From NCBI RefSeq assembly GCF_003391135.1, contig NZ_CP031455.1:7405501-7469500 (forward strand): a DNA stretch of 64,000 nt, read 5' to 3'. The position numbers were made by a program, and so were the translations under genes. Each line of letters starts with the position of its first letter. Within the stretch, counting starts at the first letter, position 1. Source of the stretch: Streptoverticillium olivoreticuli subsp. olivoreticuli (GTDB lineage Bacteria > Actinomycetota > Actinomycetes > Streptomycetales > Streptomycetaceae). Positions 16,636 to 25,916 of the stretch are shown here, in pieces. The notes under the pieces were generated by a model that did not search any database, was not told the origin of the DNA, and saw only the letters and a list, made by a program, of their open reading frames with translations.

Positions 16636-18336
16636 TCAGCTCATGCGCAGGGCCAGGAAGAAGTCCAGCTTGTCCTCCAGGCGCGACAGGTCGCGGCCCG
16701 TCAGTTGCTCGATCCTGCCCACCCGGTAGCGCAGGGTGTTCACATGCAGGTGCAGGCGCGTGGCGCAGCGGGTCCAGGAGCCGTCGCAGTCGAGGAACGC
16801 CTCCAGGGTCGGGATCAGCTCGGCGCGGTGGCGGTTGTCGTAGTCGCGCAGAGGGTCCAGGAGGCGGGCGGTGAAGGCGCGGCGCACGTCGTCGGGCACG
16901 AAGGGGAGCAGCAGTACGTGCGAGGCCAGCTCCTGGTGGCCCGCGGCGCAGACCCGGCCCGGCCGGGCGGCGGCGACGCGGCGGGCGTGCCGGGCCTCCT
17001 CCAGCGCGCCGCGCAGGCCCTCCGCCGAGTGGACGGCGGCGCTCACGCCGAGCGTGAGGCGGCCGTCGTCGTCGAGCCCCCGGGCGAGGGGCTCGCGGAC
17101 GGCCGCGAGGAGGGTGTCCGCGTGCAGCCCGGGGGCGGCGGCCGGAGCGGCGTCCTCGGGCTCCAGGCCCTCCGGCCGGGTGGGCAGCGCGGGCAGCGGC
17201 ACCAGCGCCACCGCCTCGTCGCCGAGGTGGGCGACCGCGATCCGGTCGGACGGTTCGGTGCCGGATGCCTCCGGGTCGACCAGGACCTCCTCCAGCAGGG
17301 CCTGGGCCACCGGGCCGCCGGGGATGTCGCCGCCGTCCCACTCGACCCGGGCCACGACGACCTGCCAGTGCGGGGCCGTGCCGAGGCCCGGCAGCAGCAC
17401 GGGTGCCGCCACCCGCAGCCGGGCGGCGATCTCGGCCGGGGCCGCCCCGGTCTGGACCAGTTCCAGGACCTCCTGGGCGAGCCGGCGGCGCACCGTGCGG
17501 GCGGCGTCCCGCCGGTCGCGCTCCACCGCGATCAGCTGGGTGACACCGTCGAGCAGGTCGAGGCGCTCGGCGGGCCAGTCGCCGGCGTCCGCCTCGACGG
17601 CCAGCAGCCAGTCCGACAGGACGCTCTCCCGGACGTCGCGGGCGGCGCCGCGCCCGACACCGCTGATGGGGAAGAGGGAGTACGTGTTGCCCCCGGCGCT
17701 GACCCGGTGCGGGCCGCGGCGGCCGGTGCGCGAGGCGGCCAGGTGCTCGCCCGCGAGCGCGGCGCAGACGGCGGCGGGCAGCTCGGGCCCGGCCCCGGCC
17801 AGCGAGGACCCGGCGATGGGGCGGCCGGTGGGGGAGAGGACCCAGGCCCGCAGGTCCAGGTCGGAGCCCAGGAGGTCGAGGACGACCTCGGGGCCGCCGC
17901 CAGCCGGGCCGGAGGTCATCAGCCGCCGGTGCCGCTCCACGACCGCCGCCAGGTCACCGGCCCGCTCGCTGGAGACCTGCCGCACCACGTGCTCGGTGAT
18001 GGACGCGAACGACACGTCCTCGACCACCGAGAACAGCGGCAGCCGGTGCCGCGCGCACGCCTGCACCAGGTCGTCGGGGATCGACCGCATCTCGGCCTCG
18101 CCCGCCGCGAGCCCGGCCACCCCGGCCGCCGAGAGGATCCGGACGAACCGCTCGGAGTCCTCCGGCTCCCGCCGCCACGCGAGGCCCGTGAGCACCAGCT
18201 CGCCGCCCGAGAGATACCGGCTCGGGTCGCGCAGGTCGGTGGTCATCACGCCGCGCACGGAGCGGTCCAGCTCGTCCTCGCCGCCGAGCAGCCGAAGGCC
18301 CAGGGTTTCGGTCTCCAGGAGTGCGCGCAGCCGCAT
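16636..18336 (-). CDS. pucR: PucR-family purine catabolism regulator
   Basis: 566 residues. An N-terminal PucR domain (MRLRALLETETLGLRLLGGE up to about 130) is followed by a GGDEF-like/CdaR central region (RLTLGVSAAVHSAEGLRGALEEARHARRVA). The C-terminal HTH reads LEAFLDCDGSWTRCATRLHLHVNTLRYRVGRIEQLTGRDL in pieces, with HVNTLRYRV as the recognition segment. The start ATG 18336 fits the family N-terminus. It is divergently oriented to the xanthine dehydrogenase operon, across 244 nt that contain an inverted repeat. By analogy with Bacillus PucR it should sense purine or allantoin-type metabolites and control those genes. Confidence 0.9.
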   Translation of the reverse strand: MRLRALLETETLGLRLLGGEDELDRSVRGVMTTDLRDPSRYLSGGELVLTGLAWRREPEDSERFVRILSAAGVAGLAAGEAEMRSIPDDLVQACARHRLPLFSVVEDVSFASITEHVVRQVSSERAGDLAAVVERHRRLMTSGPAGGGPEVVLDLLGSDLDLRAWVLSPTGRPIAGSSLAGAGPELPAAVCAALAGEHLAASRTGRRGPHRVSAGGNTYSLFPISGVGRGAARDVRESVLSDWLLAVEADAGDWPAERLDLLDGVTQLIAVERDRRDAARTVRRRLAQEVLELVQTGAAPAEIAARLRVAAPVLLPGLGTAPHWQVVVARVEWDGGDIPGGPVAQALLEEVLVDPEASGTEPSDRIAVAHLGDEAVALVPLPALPTRPEGLEPEDAAPAAAPGLHADTLLAAVREPLARGLDDDGRLTLGVSAAVHSAEGLRGALEEARHARRVAAARPGRVCAAGHQELASHVLLLPFVPDDVRRAFTARLLDPLRDYDNRHRAELIPTLEAFLDCDGSWTRCATRLHLHVNTLRYRVGRIEQLTGRDLSRLEDKLDFFLALRMS

Positions 18337-18393
18337 CGTGGTCGCCGCCGATCTGTCTTGTTGTAACCAGTGGAATGCAGTGAGGTTTCTGAA

Positions 18394-18425
18394 CCCCGTC
18401 TTTCGTTCGAATCTACAAGACGGGG
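18394..18425. promoter_or_regulatory. Inverted repeat in the pucR-xdh intergenic region
   Basis: CCCCGTCTT and AAGACGGGG (9 bp, perfect) are separated by 14 nt. The repeat lies 58 nt from the pucR start and about 155 nt from the xanthine dehydrogenase start. The position suits an operator for PucR or another repressor, but it could also form an mRNA hairpin. The rest of the 244-nt gap shows no gene. Confidence 0.45.
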
Positions 18426-18580
18426 CCCTCGGCCAGCGAACCGCTTCATGGTTTCGGTGACTGCACCCGGGTGCCCGCCCGGCCTTGTACTGGCTCCACG
18501 CCGCGTGAACAGGACATGAACCGCCCGGACGGACACCCCCTCGCACCACCCCGCGGGACCCGATCGAGAAGAGAAGATCC

Positions 18581-19468
18581 ATGGACTTCCTGCGCCCCGG
18601 CAGCTGGGAGGAGGCGCTCGCCGCGAAGGCCGAGCACCCCACGGCTGTGCCCATCGCGGGCGGCACGGACGTGATGGTCGAGATCAACTTCGACCACCGC
18701 CGGCCGGAGTATCTGCTCGACCTGAACCGCATCGGCGATTTGTACGAATGGGAGATCGGCGACCGGGACGTCCGCCTCGGCGCGTCCGTGCCGTACACCC
18801 GGATCATGGCGGAGCTCCGGGACCCGCTGCCCGGCCTCGCGCTCGCCTCGCACACCGTCGGCTCCCCGCAGATCCGCAACCGCGGCAGCGTGGGCGGCAA
18901 CCTCGGCGCGGCGTCCCCGGCCGGGGACGCCCACCCGGCGCTGCTCGCGGCGGGCGCCGACGTGGAGGCGGAGTCGGTGCGCGGCACCCGGCTGATCCCG
19001 GTGGAGGAGTTCTACACCGGCGTGAAGCGCAACGCCCTGGCGCCGGACGAGCTCATCCGGGCCGTACGCATCAGGAAGGCCGACGGGCCGCAGCAGTTCT
19101 CCAAGGTCGGCACCCGCAACGCCATGGTGATCGCGGTCTGCGCCTTCGGCCTCGCCCTGCACCCGCAGACCCGCACCGTGCGCACCGGCATCGGCTCGGC
19201 CGCGCCCACGCCGGTGCGGGCCCGGGCGGCCGAGGACTTCCTGGCGGCCGCGCTGGAGGAGGGCGGCTTCTGGGAGTCGGGCGCGGACCTGGCACCGTCG
19301 CTGGCCCGGCAGTTCGCCGAGCTGGCCGCCGGTGCCTGCAACCCGATCGACGACGTGCGGGGCAGCGCCCGGTACCGCCGGCACGCGGTGGGCGTCATGG
19401 CCCGCCGGACGCTCGGCTGGACCTGGGACGCGTACCGTGGCAGGGAGAGGAACACCCGATGCGCGTGA
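18581..19468 (+). CDS. Xanthine dehydrogenase, FAD-binding medium subunit
   Basis: 295 residues. The FAD-binding motif AGGTDVMVE lies near residue 27, the second motif GNLGAASPAGDAHPALLA near 105, and the CO-dehydrogenase flavoprotein C-terminal domain follows. It passes electrons from the iron-sulphur subunit to NAD+ during oxidation of hypoxanthine and xanthine to urate. The start ATG 18581 follows a purine-rich site. The stop overlaps the next gene start by 10 nt, so M, S and L subunits are made from one operon in the order FAD, FeS, Mo. The PucR gene faces it. Confidence 0.93.
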   Translation: MDFLRPGSWEEALAAKAEHPTAVPIAGGTDVMVEINFDHRRPEYLLDLNRIGDLYEWEIGDRDVRLGASVPYTRIMAELRDPLPGLALASHTVGSPQIRNRGSVGGNLGAASPAGDAHPALLAAGADVEAESVRGTRLIPVEEFYTGVKRNALAPDELIRAVRIRKADGPQQFSKVGTRNAMVIAVCAFGLALHPQTRTVRTGIGSAAPTPVRARAAEDFLAAALEEGGFWESGADLAPSLARQFAELAAGACNPIDDVRGSARYRRHAVGVMARRTLGWTWDAYRGRERNTRCA

Positions 19469-20109
19469 ACTTCAAGGTCAACGGGCGGCCTCAGCAGGCC
19501 GACGACGTCTGGGAGGGCGAGAGCCTCCTGTACGTCCTGCGCGAGCGGCTGGGCCTGCCCGGCTCGAAGAACGCCTGCGAGCAGGGCGAGTGCGGCTCCT
19601 GCACGGTCCGCCTCGACGGGGTCCCGGTCTGCGCCTGCCTGGTGGCCGCGGGCCAGGTGGAGGGCCGCGAGGTCGACACCGTGGAAGGGCTCGCGGACTA
19701 CGCGCGGCGGCGGGCGGAGCGCCCTGTGGGCCGGACCGAGGGCGAGGGCCTGCTCGGCGACGCCGCGCCCCGCCCCGCGGGTACGGGCCCGGCCGACTCC
19801 CCGTCGCGCCCCGCCGGAGGCGCGGGCCTGGACGAGGCCCGGCGCTGGCAGCCGCGCCCGCACGACGACGCGTCAGGTTTCCAACTCTCCCCGGTGCAGC
19901 AGGCGTTCATCGACGCGGGCGCCGTGCAGTGCGGCTTCTGCACCCCCGGCCTGCTCGTCGCCGCCGACGAGCTCCTGGAGCGCAACGCCGACCCCACCGA
20001 CGCCGACATCCGCGAGGCGCTCTCGGGCAACCTCTGCCGCTGCACCGGCTACGAGAAGATCCTCGACGCGGTGCGCCTGGCGGCCGCCCGCGCCGGAGAG
20101 GGGAGCTGA
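19459..20109 (+). CDS. Xanthine dehydrogenase, [2Fe-2S] small subunit
   Basis: 216 residues from ATG 19459. The plant-type cluster motif CEQGECGSCTVRLDGVPVC is at about residues 42-60, and the second cluster motifs CGFCTPG and CRCTGY are at about 158 and 194. Both [2Fe-2S] sites are complete. Family members are usually near 160 residues; the excess is a Pro/Gly/Ala-rich insert of about 50 residues between the two domains (roughly residues 85-135). It overlaps the FAD subunit and is followed after 1 nt by the molybdenum subunit. Confidence 0.93.
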   Translation: MRVNFKVNGRPQQADDVWEGESLLYVLRERLGLPGSKNACEQGECGSCTVRLDGVPVCACLVAAGQVEGREVDTVEGLADYARRRAERPVGRTEGEGLLGDAAPRPAGTGPADSPSRPAGGAGLDEARRWQPRPHDDASGFQLSPVQQAFIDAGAVQCGFCTPGLLVAADELLERNADPTDADIREALSGNLCRCTGYEKILDAVRLAAARAGEGS

Positions 20110-20110
20110 C

Positions 20111-22702
20111 GTGATGTCTCCGGCCCCCGCACGGAGCGGCTTCCTGCCCGGCACCACCGAGCCGCACGGCTCCCGGCCCCCGGCCGCCGCCCGGGAGCAG
20201 GACCGCGACGCGCCGTGTCGCCGCACGGCGCCGCGGGCGAACGACGCCCTCACCATCGAGTCGCAAGCCGTCGCACCGCAAGCCCTCGCGTCACGAGCCG
20301 GTGCCTCCCACGCCGGGCGAGGCGCGGGCACCGTACGCACCCCCACCGCGCTCACCCAGGGCAGCCGGACCCGCGGCGGCATAGGCGAGTCCACCCAGCG
20401 GCCCGACGGCACCCTGAAGGTCACCGGCGATTTCGCCTACGCCTCCGACCTGTGGCACGAGGACATGCTCTGGGGCTTCACGCTCCGCAGCCCGCACACC
20501 CACGCCCGGATCCTGTCCGTCGACCTCTCCGAGGCGTACGCCACCCCGGGTGTGTACGCCGTCCTGACCCACGACGACCTCCCCGCCGAGACCCGCTACG
20601 GCCTGGAGATCAAGGACACCCCCGTCCTCGCCGACGGCGTGGTCCGCTACCACGGCGAGCCCGTCGCGCTCGTCGCCGCCGACCACCCCGAGACCGCCCG
20701 CCGCGCCGCCGCGAAGATCAAGGTGGCGTACGAGCAACTGCCCACCGTCACCGACGAGGAGTCGGCCACCGCGCCCGGCGCGCCCCTGCTGCACCCCGGC
20801 CGCGACGACCACCACGCCGGTCACGTCCCCCACCCCAACATCGTCCACCGCCAGCCCGTGCGCCGCGGCGACGTCGTCGCGGCTCGCGCCCGCGCCGAGG
20901 TGGTCGTCACCGGCGACTACGAAGTGGGCATGCAGGACCAGGCGTTCCTCGGCCCCGAGTCCGGCCTCGCCGTGCCCGCCGAGGACGGCGGCGTCGACCT
21001 CTACATCGCCACCCAGTGGCTGCACGCCGACCTCCGCCAGATCGCCCCGGTGCTCGGCCTGCCCGAGGACAAGGTCCGCATGACGCTCTCCGGCGTCGGC
21101 GGGGCCTTCGGCGGCCGCGAGGACCTCTCCATGCAGGCCCACGCCTGCCTGCTCGCGCTGCGCACCGGACGGCCCGTCAAGATGGTCTACAACCGCTTCG
21201 AGTCGTTCTTCGGCCACGTCCACCGCCACCCCGCCAAGCTGCACTACGAGCACGGCGCGACCCGCGACGGCACGCTGCTGTACGTGAGTTGCCGCATCGT
21301 CCTCGACGGCGGCGCGTACGCCTCGTCCTCCCCGGCGGTCGTCGGCAACGCGGCCTCGCTCGCCGTCGGCCCGTACGTCGTCGACAACGTCGACAGCGAG
21401 GCCCTCGCCCTCTACACCAACAACCCGCCCTGTGGGGCGATGCGCGGCTTCGGCGCGGTCCAGGCGTGCTTCGCCTACGAGGCGCAGATGGACAAGCTGG
21501 CCGCCGCGCTGGAGATGGACCCCGTCGAGCTGCGGCAGCGCAACGCCATGGCGCAGGGAGCCGTCATGCCCACCGGACAGATCGTGGACTCCCCGGCACC
21601 GGTCGCCGAACTCCTGCGCCGGGTCAAGGCGCTGCCCCTGCCGCCCGAGCGGGAGTGGGAGAGCGCGGGCGGCCCGCCCGACGTCCGGGCCCTGCCCGGC
21701 GGCCTGTCGAACACCACCCACGGCGAGGGCGTCGTGCGGGGCGTCGGCTACGCGGTCGGCATAAAGAACGTCGGCTTCTCCGAGGGCTTCGACGACTACT
21801 CCACCGCCCGGGTGCGGCTGGAGACCGTCGGCGGACAGCCCGTGGCCACGGTGCACACGGCCATGGCGGAGGTCGGCCAGGGCGGGGTCACCGTCCACGC
21901 CCAGATCGCCCGCACCGAGCTCGGCGTCGCCCAGGTCACCATCCGGCCCGCCGACACCCGCGTGGGCTCGGCGGGCTCCACCTCCGCCTCCCGCCAGACC
22001 TACGTCACCGGCGGCGCCGTCCGGCACGCCTGCGAGGCCGTACGGGAGAAGGTCCTGGAGCTCGGCCGCGCCCGGTTCGCCGCGTACCACCCGGCCTGGA
22101 ACCACGCCGAACTCCTCCTGGAGGGCGGCAAGGTCGTCACCGACGCGGGCGAGGTGCTCGCCGACCTGGCCGACGTGCTGGAGGGCGAGGCCGTCGACGT
22201 CGAGCTGGAGTGGCGCCACCGCCCCACCGAGGCCTTCGATCCGAGGACCGGACAGGGCAACGGCCATGTGCAGTACTCCTTCGCCGCCCACCGCGCCGTC
22301 GTCGAGGTCGACACCGAGCTCGGCCTGGTCAAGGTCGTCGAGCTCGCCTGTGCCCAGGACGTCGGCAAGGCCCTCAACCCGCTCTCGGTGGTGGGCCAGA
22401 TCCAGGGCGGTACCACCCAGGGCCTCGGTCTTGCCGTCATGGAGGAGATCGTCGTCGCGGCGGACGGCAGGGTGCGCAACCCCTCCTTCACCGACTACCT
22501 CATCCCCACCATCCTGGACACCCCCGCCATACCGGTCGACATGCTCGAACTCGCCGACGACCACGCCCCGTACGGGCTGCGCGGCGTCGGCGAGGCGCCC
22601 ACCCTGTCCTCCACCCCGGCCGTCGTCGCCGCGATCCGGGCCGCCACCGGCCTGCCGTTGAAGCGGGTGCCGGTGCGGCCGGAGCACCTCACCGGCACCT
22701 GA
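20111..22702 (+). CDS. Xanthine dehydrogenase, molybdopterin-binding large subunit
   Basis: 863 residues from GTG 20111 (ATG 20114 is equally possible). It holds the molybdopterin cofactor and oxidises purines at C8/C2. Visible signatures are GGAFGGRED, GAMRGFGAVQ, GGTTQGLGLAVMEE and the catalytic-glutamate region GVGEAPTLS near the C-terminus. The catalytic protein proper begins near residue 88 (STQRPDGTLKVTGDFAYASD). The roughly 85 residues before it are low-complexity (Ala/Arg/Pro/Ser) and not usual for the family, and no better in-frame start exists closer to the domain. Third gene of the operon; a hairpin terminator follows. Confidence 0.93.
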   Translation: MMSPAPARSGFLPGTTEPHGSRPPAAAREQDRDAPCRRTAPRANDALTIESQAVAPQALASRAGASHAGRGAGTVRTPTALTQGSRTRGGIGESTQRPDGTLKVTGDFAYASDLWHEDMLWGFTLRSPHTHARILSVDLSEAYATPGVYAVLTHDDLPAETRYGLEIKDTPVLADGVVRYHGEPVALVAADHPETARRAAAKIKVAYEQLPTVTDEESATAPGAPLLHPGRDDHHAGHVPHPNIVHRQPVRRGDVVAARARAEVVVTGDYEVGMQDQAFLGPESGLAVPAEDGGVDLYIATQWLHADLRQIAPVLGLPEDKVRMTLSGVGGAFGGREDLSMQAHACLLALRTGRPVKMVYNRFESFFGHVHRHPAKLHYEHGATRDGTLLYVSCRIVLDGGAYASSSPAVVGNAASLAVGPYVVDNVDSEALALYTNNPPCGAMRGFGAVQACFAYEAQMDKLAAALEMDPVELRQRNAMAQGAVMPTGQIVDSPAPVAELLRRVKALPLPPEREWESAGGPPDVRALPGGLSNTTHGEGVVRGVGYAVGIKNVGFSEGFDDYSTARVRLETVGGQPVATVHTAMAEVGQGGVTVHAQIARTELGVAQVTIRPADTRVGSAGSTSASRQTYVTGGAVRHACEAVREKVLELGRARFAAYHPAWNHAELLLEGGKVVTDAGEVLADLADVLEGEAVDVELEWRHRPTEAFDPRTGQGNGHVQYSFAAHRAVVEVDTELGLVKVVELACAQDVGKALNPLSVVGQIQGGTTQGLGLAVMEEIVVAADGRVRNPSFTDYLIPTILDTPAIPVDMLELADDHAPYGLRGVGEAPTLSSTPAVVAAIRAATGLPLKRVPVRPEHLTGT

Positions 22703-22715
22703 CAACACGTCACAT

Positions 22716-22749
22716 CACACCACCCGCACGCCCCCCGGCCGGTGGTGTG
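22716..22749 (+). terminator. Hairpin after the xanthine dehydrogenase operon
   Basis: CACACCACC (22716-22724) pairs perfectly with GGTGGTGTG (22741-22749) around a 16-nt loop, 14 nt past the large-subunit stop codon. It separates the operon from the purine permease gene. Confidence 0.65.
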
Positions 22750-22867
22750 TGGTGCAATCCCTTCGTCTCGGGCCGTCCCCCGGGTCGTGCAGCCGATCCA
22801 CATCCCAAATCCCGTGGGCGGCCCCACCGGCCGCCACGGGTGCCCCTCTGAACCTTGGGAAGGCATC

Positions 22868-24325
22868 ATGACCCACTCATCCGTGGAGACCGGGGCCACG
22901 GCGGAGGGCACGGGCGCGGGCCCGTGTCCACCCGCCGGGTGCTCCCGGCTCGACCGGTACTTCCACATCAGCGAGCGAGGCTCCACCGTCGGCCGCGAGG
23001 TGCGCGGCGGCATCACCACCTTCATGGCGATGTGCTACATCCTGCTCCTCAACCCGCTGATCCTCTCCGGGCCGGACTCCGCGCGGCACACGCTCGGCCA
23101 CGCCGGGCTGATCACCGCCACCGCGCTCGCGGCCGCGGTCTGCACCCTGCTCATGGGCCTCGTCGGCAAGGTGCCGCTCGCCCTCGCCGCCGGGCTTGGC
23201 GTCTCCGGCGTGCTCGCCACCCAGGTGGCGCCCCACATGACCTGGCCGCAGGCCATGGGCATGTGCGTGCTCTACGGCGCGGTGATCGTGCTGCTGGCCG
23301 TCACCGGCCTGCGGGAACTGATCATGAACGCGATACCGCTCGCCCTCAAGCACGCCATCACCATGGGCATCGGGATGTTCATCGCCCTGATCGGCCTGGT
23401 CAAGGCGGGCTTCGTGCACGCCTCCACGGGCGGCGGACCCGTCACCCTCGGCCCGGCCGGCGAGCTCGCGGGCTGGCCGGTGCTGATCTTCTGCGTCACC
23501 CTGCTGATCGTCCTGATGCTCCAGGCCCGCGAGGTCCCCGGCGCGATCCTCATCGGCATCGTCGCCGGCACGGTCCTCGCCGTCGTCGTCAACGCCGTCG
23601 GCCACCTCGGCCCCGGCACCTGGCAGAACGGCGCGCCCGAGCTCAAGGGCGGCGCGGTCTCCATGCCGGACTTCTCCCTCTTCGGGCATGTCGAGTTCGG
23701 CGGCTGGGGCTCGCTCGGCGCCATGAGCGTGGGGATGATCGTCTTCACCCTGGTGCTGGCCGGCTTCTTCGACGCGATGGCCACCATCATCGGCGTCGGC
23801 ACCGAGGCGCGGCTCGCCGACGCCCGGGGCCGGATGCCGGGCCTGAGCAAGGCCCTCTTCATCGACGGCGCGGGCGGCGCGATCGGCGGGGTCGCGGGCG
23901 CCTCGGGCCAGACCGTCTTCATCGAGTCGGCGACCGGGGTCGGCGAGGGCGCCCGTACGGGCCTGTCCTCGGTGGTGACCGGCCTCTTCTTCGCCGCCTG
24001 CCTGTTCTTCACCCCGCTCACCCGGATCGTGCCCGGCGAGGTGGCCGCCGCGGCGCTCGTGGTCATCGGCGCGATGATGATGAGCAACGCCCGGCACATC
24101 GACTGGAACGACCGGGCGGTGGCGGTCCCGGCCTTCCTGACCGTGGTGCTGATGCCGTTCACGTACTCGATCACCGCGGGCGTGGGGGCGGGGATCATCG
24201 CGTACACGGCGATCAGGACGGCGGAGGGCAAGTGGCGCGAACCGGGTGTCTTCATGTGGCTGCTGACGGCGGTCTTCGGGGTGTATTTCGCGCTGCACCC
24301 GATCGAGGGCTGGCTGGGTGCGTAG
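22868..24325 (+). CDS. AzgA-like purine permease (NCS2 family)
   Basis: 485 residues with about 12 to 13 membrane helices. The conserved blocks ITTFMAMCYILLLNPLIL, FDAMATIIGVGTEARLAD and GASGQTVFIESATGVGEGARTG are typical of the AzgA/PbuG branch that carries adenine, guanine and hypoxanthine with protons. ATG 22868 was chosen because GGGAAGGCATC precedes it and the N-terminus fits the family (the frame is open further upstream). It sits between xanthine dehydrogenase and XdhC, supplying the substrate for that enzyme. Confidence 0.9.
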   Translation: MTHSSVETGATAEGTGAGPCPPAGCSRLDRYFHISERGSTVGREVRGGITTFMAMCYILLLNPLILSGPDSARHTLGHAGLITATALAAAVCTLLMGLVGKVPLALAAGLGVSGVLATQVAPHMTWPQAMGMCVLYGAVIVLLAVTGLRELIMNAIPLALKHAITMGIGMFIALIGLVKAGFVHASTGGGPVTLGPAGELAGWPVLIFCVTLLIVLMLQAREVPGAILIGIVAGTVLAVVVNAVGHLGPGTWQNGAPELKGGAVSMPDFSLFGHVEFGGWGSLGAMSVGMIVFTLVLAGFFDAMATIIGVGTEARLADARGRMPGLSKALFIDGAGGAIGGVAGASGQTVFIESATGVGEGARTGLSSVVTGLFFAACLFFTPLTRIVPGEVAAAALVVIGAMMMSNARHIDWNDRAVAVPAFLTVVLMPFTYSITAGVGAGIIAYTAIRTAEGKWREPGVFMWLLTAVFGVYFALHPIEGWLGA

Positions 24326-24357
24326 TCCTCACGCCGGACGGGCGACGACGGATCTTC

Positions 24358-24587
24358 GCCTGCGGCGGGCTTGTTCCCCACCCCGCCCCTTCCCGAACCG
24401 GGGCTCGTGCCCCGGGCCCCCGGCTGCGGGCCGGTTCGCCGCCTGCGGCGGGGGCGGCCTGCGGCCGCGTCCTCAATCGCCGGACGGGCTGAATTTTGCG
24501 TACCCCGGGGGTCTGGGGGCGGAGCCCCCTCACGCGCATCAGACGCTGTGGGAAGGGGCGGGGCTGAGGAACGAGCCCGCCGCAGGC
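24358..24587. repeat. Long imperfect inverted repeat plus dispersed repeats in a 348-nt gene-free stretch
   Basis: The left arm 24358-24394 (starting GCCTGCGGCGGGCTTGTTCC) is almost the exact reverse complement of 24550-24587 (starting GGGAAGGGGCGGGGCTGAGG), with only a few mismatches over 37-38 nt. Between the arms lie a copy of the CCGGACGGGCTGAA repeat (about 24478-24495) and the GC-rich GGGGTCTGGGGGCGGAGCCCC motif that recurs in Streptomyces genomes. A left-arm-like fragment (GCTTGTTCCCCAGCCCCGCC) also occurs after rsgA near 2333. No gene is apparent between 24326 and 24673. Confidence 0.75.
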
Positions 24588-24673
24588 GGCGGACCGGCCC
24601 GCAGCCGGAAAGAGACGCCCGCCGTCACCCACCCGCCGCACACTGGAATCGCACACCCCGAGGAGACAGACCC

Positions 24674-25819
24674 ATGCTCGACCTCGCAGAGGAACTGCAC
24701 CGTTGGTGCGAAGAAGGCCGTGACTTCGCCGTCGCCACCGTCGTCGCCGTGCGCGGCAGCGCCCCCCGGCCGGTCGGCGCCGCGCTGGCCGTCGACGCGG
24801 ACGGCACCGTCATAGGCTCCGTGTCCGGCGGGTGCGTGGAGGGCGCCGTCTACGACCTGTGCCTGGCGGCCCTCGCGGACGGTGAGAGCGTGCGCGAGCG
24901 CTTCGGCTACTCCGACGAGGACGCCTTCGCCGTCGGCCTGACCTGCGGCGGCGTGATCGACATCCTCGTCACCCCGGTCCGTGCCGACGCCCCGGACCGG
25001 GGCGTGCACGCGGCCGCGCTGGCGACCGCCGCGCGCGGCGGGACCGCGGCCCTCGCCCGCGTCGTGCACGGCCCGGCCGGACTCCTGGGCCGCCCCCTGC
25101 TCGTCGGGCCCGACGGCACCGCCGCCGGTACCCTCGGCGGCACCGAGGCGCTCGACGCCGCCGCCGCGCGGGAGACGGCGGCGCTGCTGGACCTCGGGCA
25201 CACGGGCACGGTGCGGGTGGCGTACGGCGACGACGGGGCGGGGGAGAGCGGTTCGCGCTGCGGTGAACAGGTCGTGCTGCTCGTCGAGTCCAGCCTGCCG
25301 CCGCCCCGGATGATCGTCTTCGGGGCCGTGGACTTCGCCGCCGCCCTCGCCGGCGCCGGCAAATTCCTCGGCTACCACGTCACCGTCTGCGACGCCCGCC
25401 CCGTCTTCGCCACCCCCGGCCGCTTCCCCGCGGCGGACGAGGTCGTGGTGGACTGGCCGCACCGCTACCTCGACTCCCAGGAGCTCGACGGCCGTACGGT
25501 GCTGTGCGTCCTCACCCACGACGCGAAGTTCGACATCCCGCTGCTGGAGCGGGCGTTGCGGCTGCCGGTCGCCTACGTCGGCGCGATGGGGTCCCGCCGC
25601 ACCCACGAGGACCGGCTCGGGCGGCTGCGGGAGGCGGGGGTGGGCGAAGCGGAGCTGGACCGGCTGCGCTCGCCCATCGGCCTGGACCTCGGGGCCCGTA
25701 CGCCGGAGGAGACCGCGCTGTCCATCGCGGCCGAGATCGTCGCCACCCGGCGCGGCGGCACGGGGGTTCCCCTCACCGGGGCGCACACCCCCATCCACCG
25801 GGACGCGCGGGCGGCCTGA
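24674..25819 (+). CDS. xdhC: XdhC-family molybdenum-cofactor insertion/sulfuration protein
   Basis: 381 residues from ATG 24674, with AGGAGACAGACCC upstream. The N-terminal XdhC domain (VAVRGSAPRPVGAALAVDADG and SVSGGCVEGAVYDL, with the Cys in CVEG) and the C-terminal XdhC Rossmann domain (VFGAVDFAAALAGAGKFLGYHV) are complete, ending with the AYVGAMGSRRTHEDRLGRL segment. XdhC proteins bind molybdopterin cofactor and assist its sulfuration before insertion into xanthine dehydrogenase. It belongs functionally to the upstream xdh genes, although a repeat region separates it and it likely has its own promoter. Confidence 0.92.
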   Translation: MLDLAEELHRWCEEGRDFAVATVVAVRGSAPRPVGAALAVDADGTVIGSVSGGCVEGAVYDLCLAALADGESVRERFGYSDEDAFAVGLTCGGVIDILVTPVRADAPDRGVHAAALATAARGGTAALARVVHGPAGLLGRPLLVGPDGTAAGTLGGTEALDAAAARETAALLDLGHTGTVRVAYGDDGAGESGSRCGEQVVLLVESSLPPPRMIVFGAVDFAAALAGAGKFLGYHVTVCDARPVFATPGRFPAADEVVVDWPHRYLDSQELDGRTVLCVLTHDAKFDIPLLERALRLPVAYVGAMGSRRTHEDRLGRLREAGVGEAELDRLRSPIGLDLGARTPEETALSIAAEIVATRRGGTGVPLTGAHTPIHRDARAA

Positions 25820-25916
25820 CCTCGGAGGATGGGGTTCCGGAGACCGGCGTCGGCCGTGTCCACGACCTGTGGCACGATGCCCCGCACTGTCTGTTCTCCC
25901 ACCCCAGAGAGTTACC

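Noticed and set aside
15803..17341. A 512-codon minus frame joining the DUF3592-like gene to upstream sequence
   Set aside because: The part beyond 16615 is antisense-like, Arg/Pro-rich shadow of pucR in another frame. The real N-terminus is MGVVIKDG.
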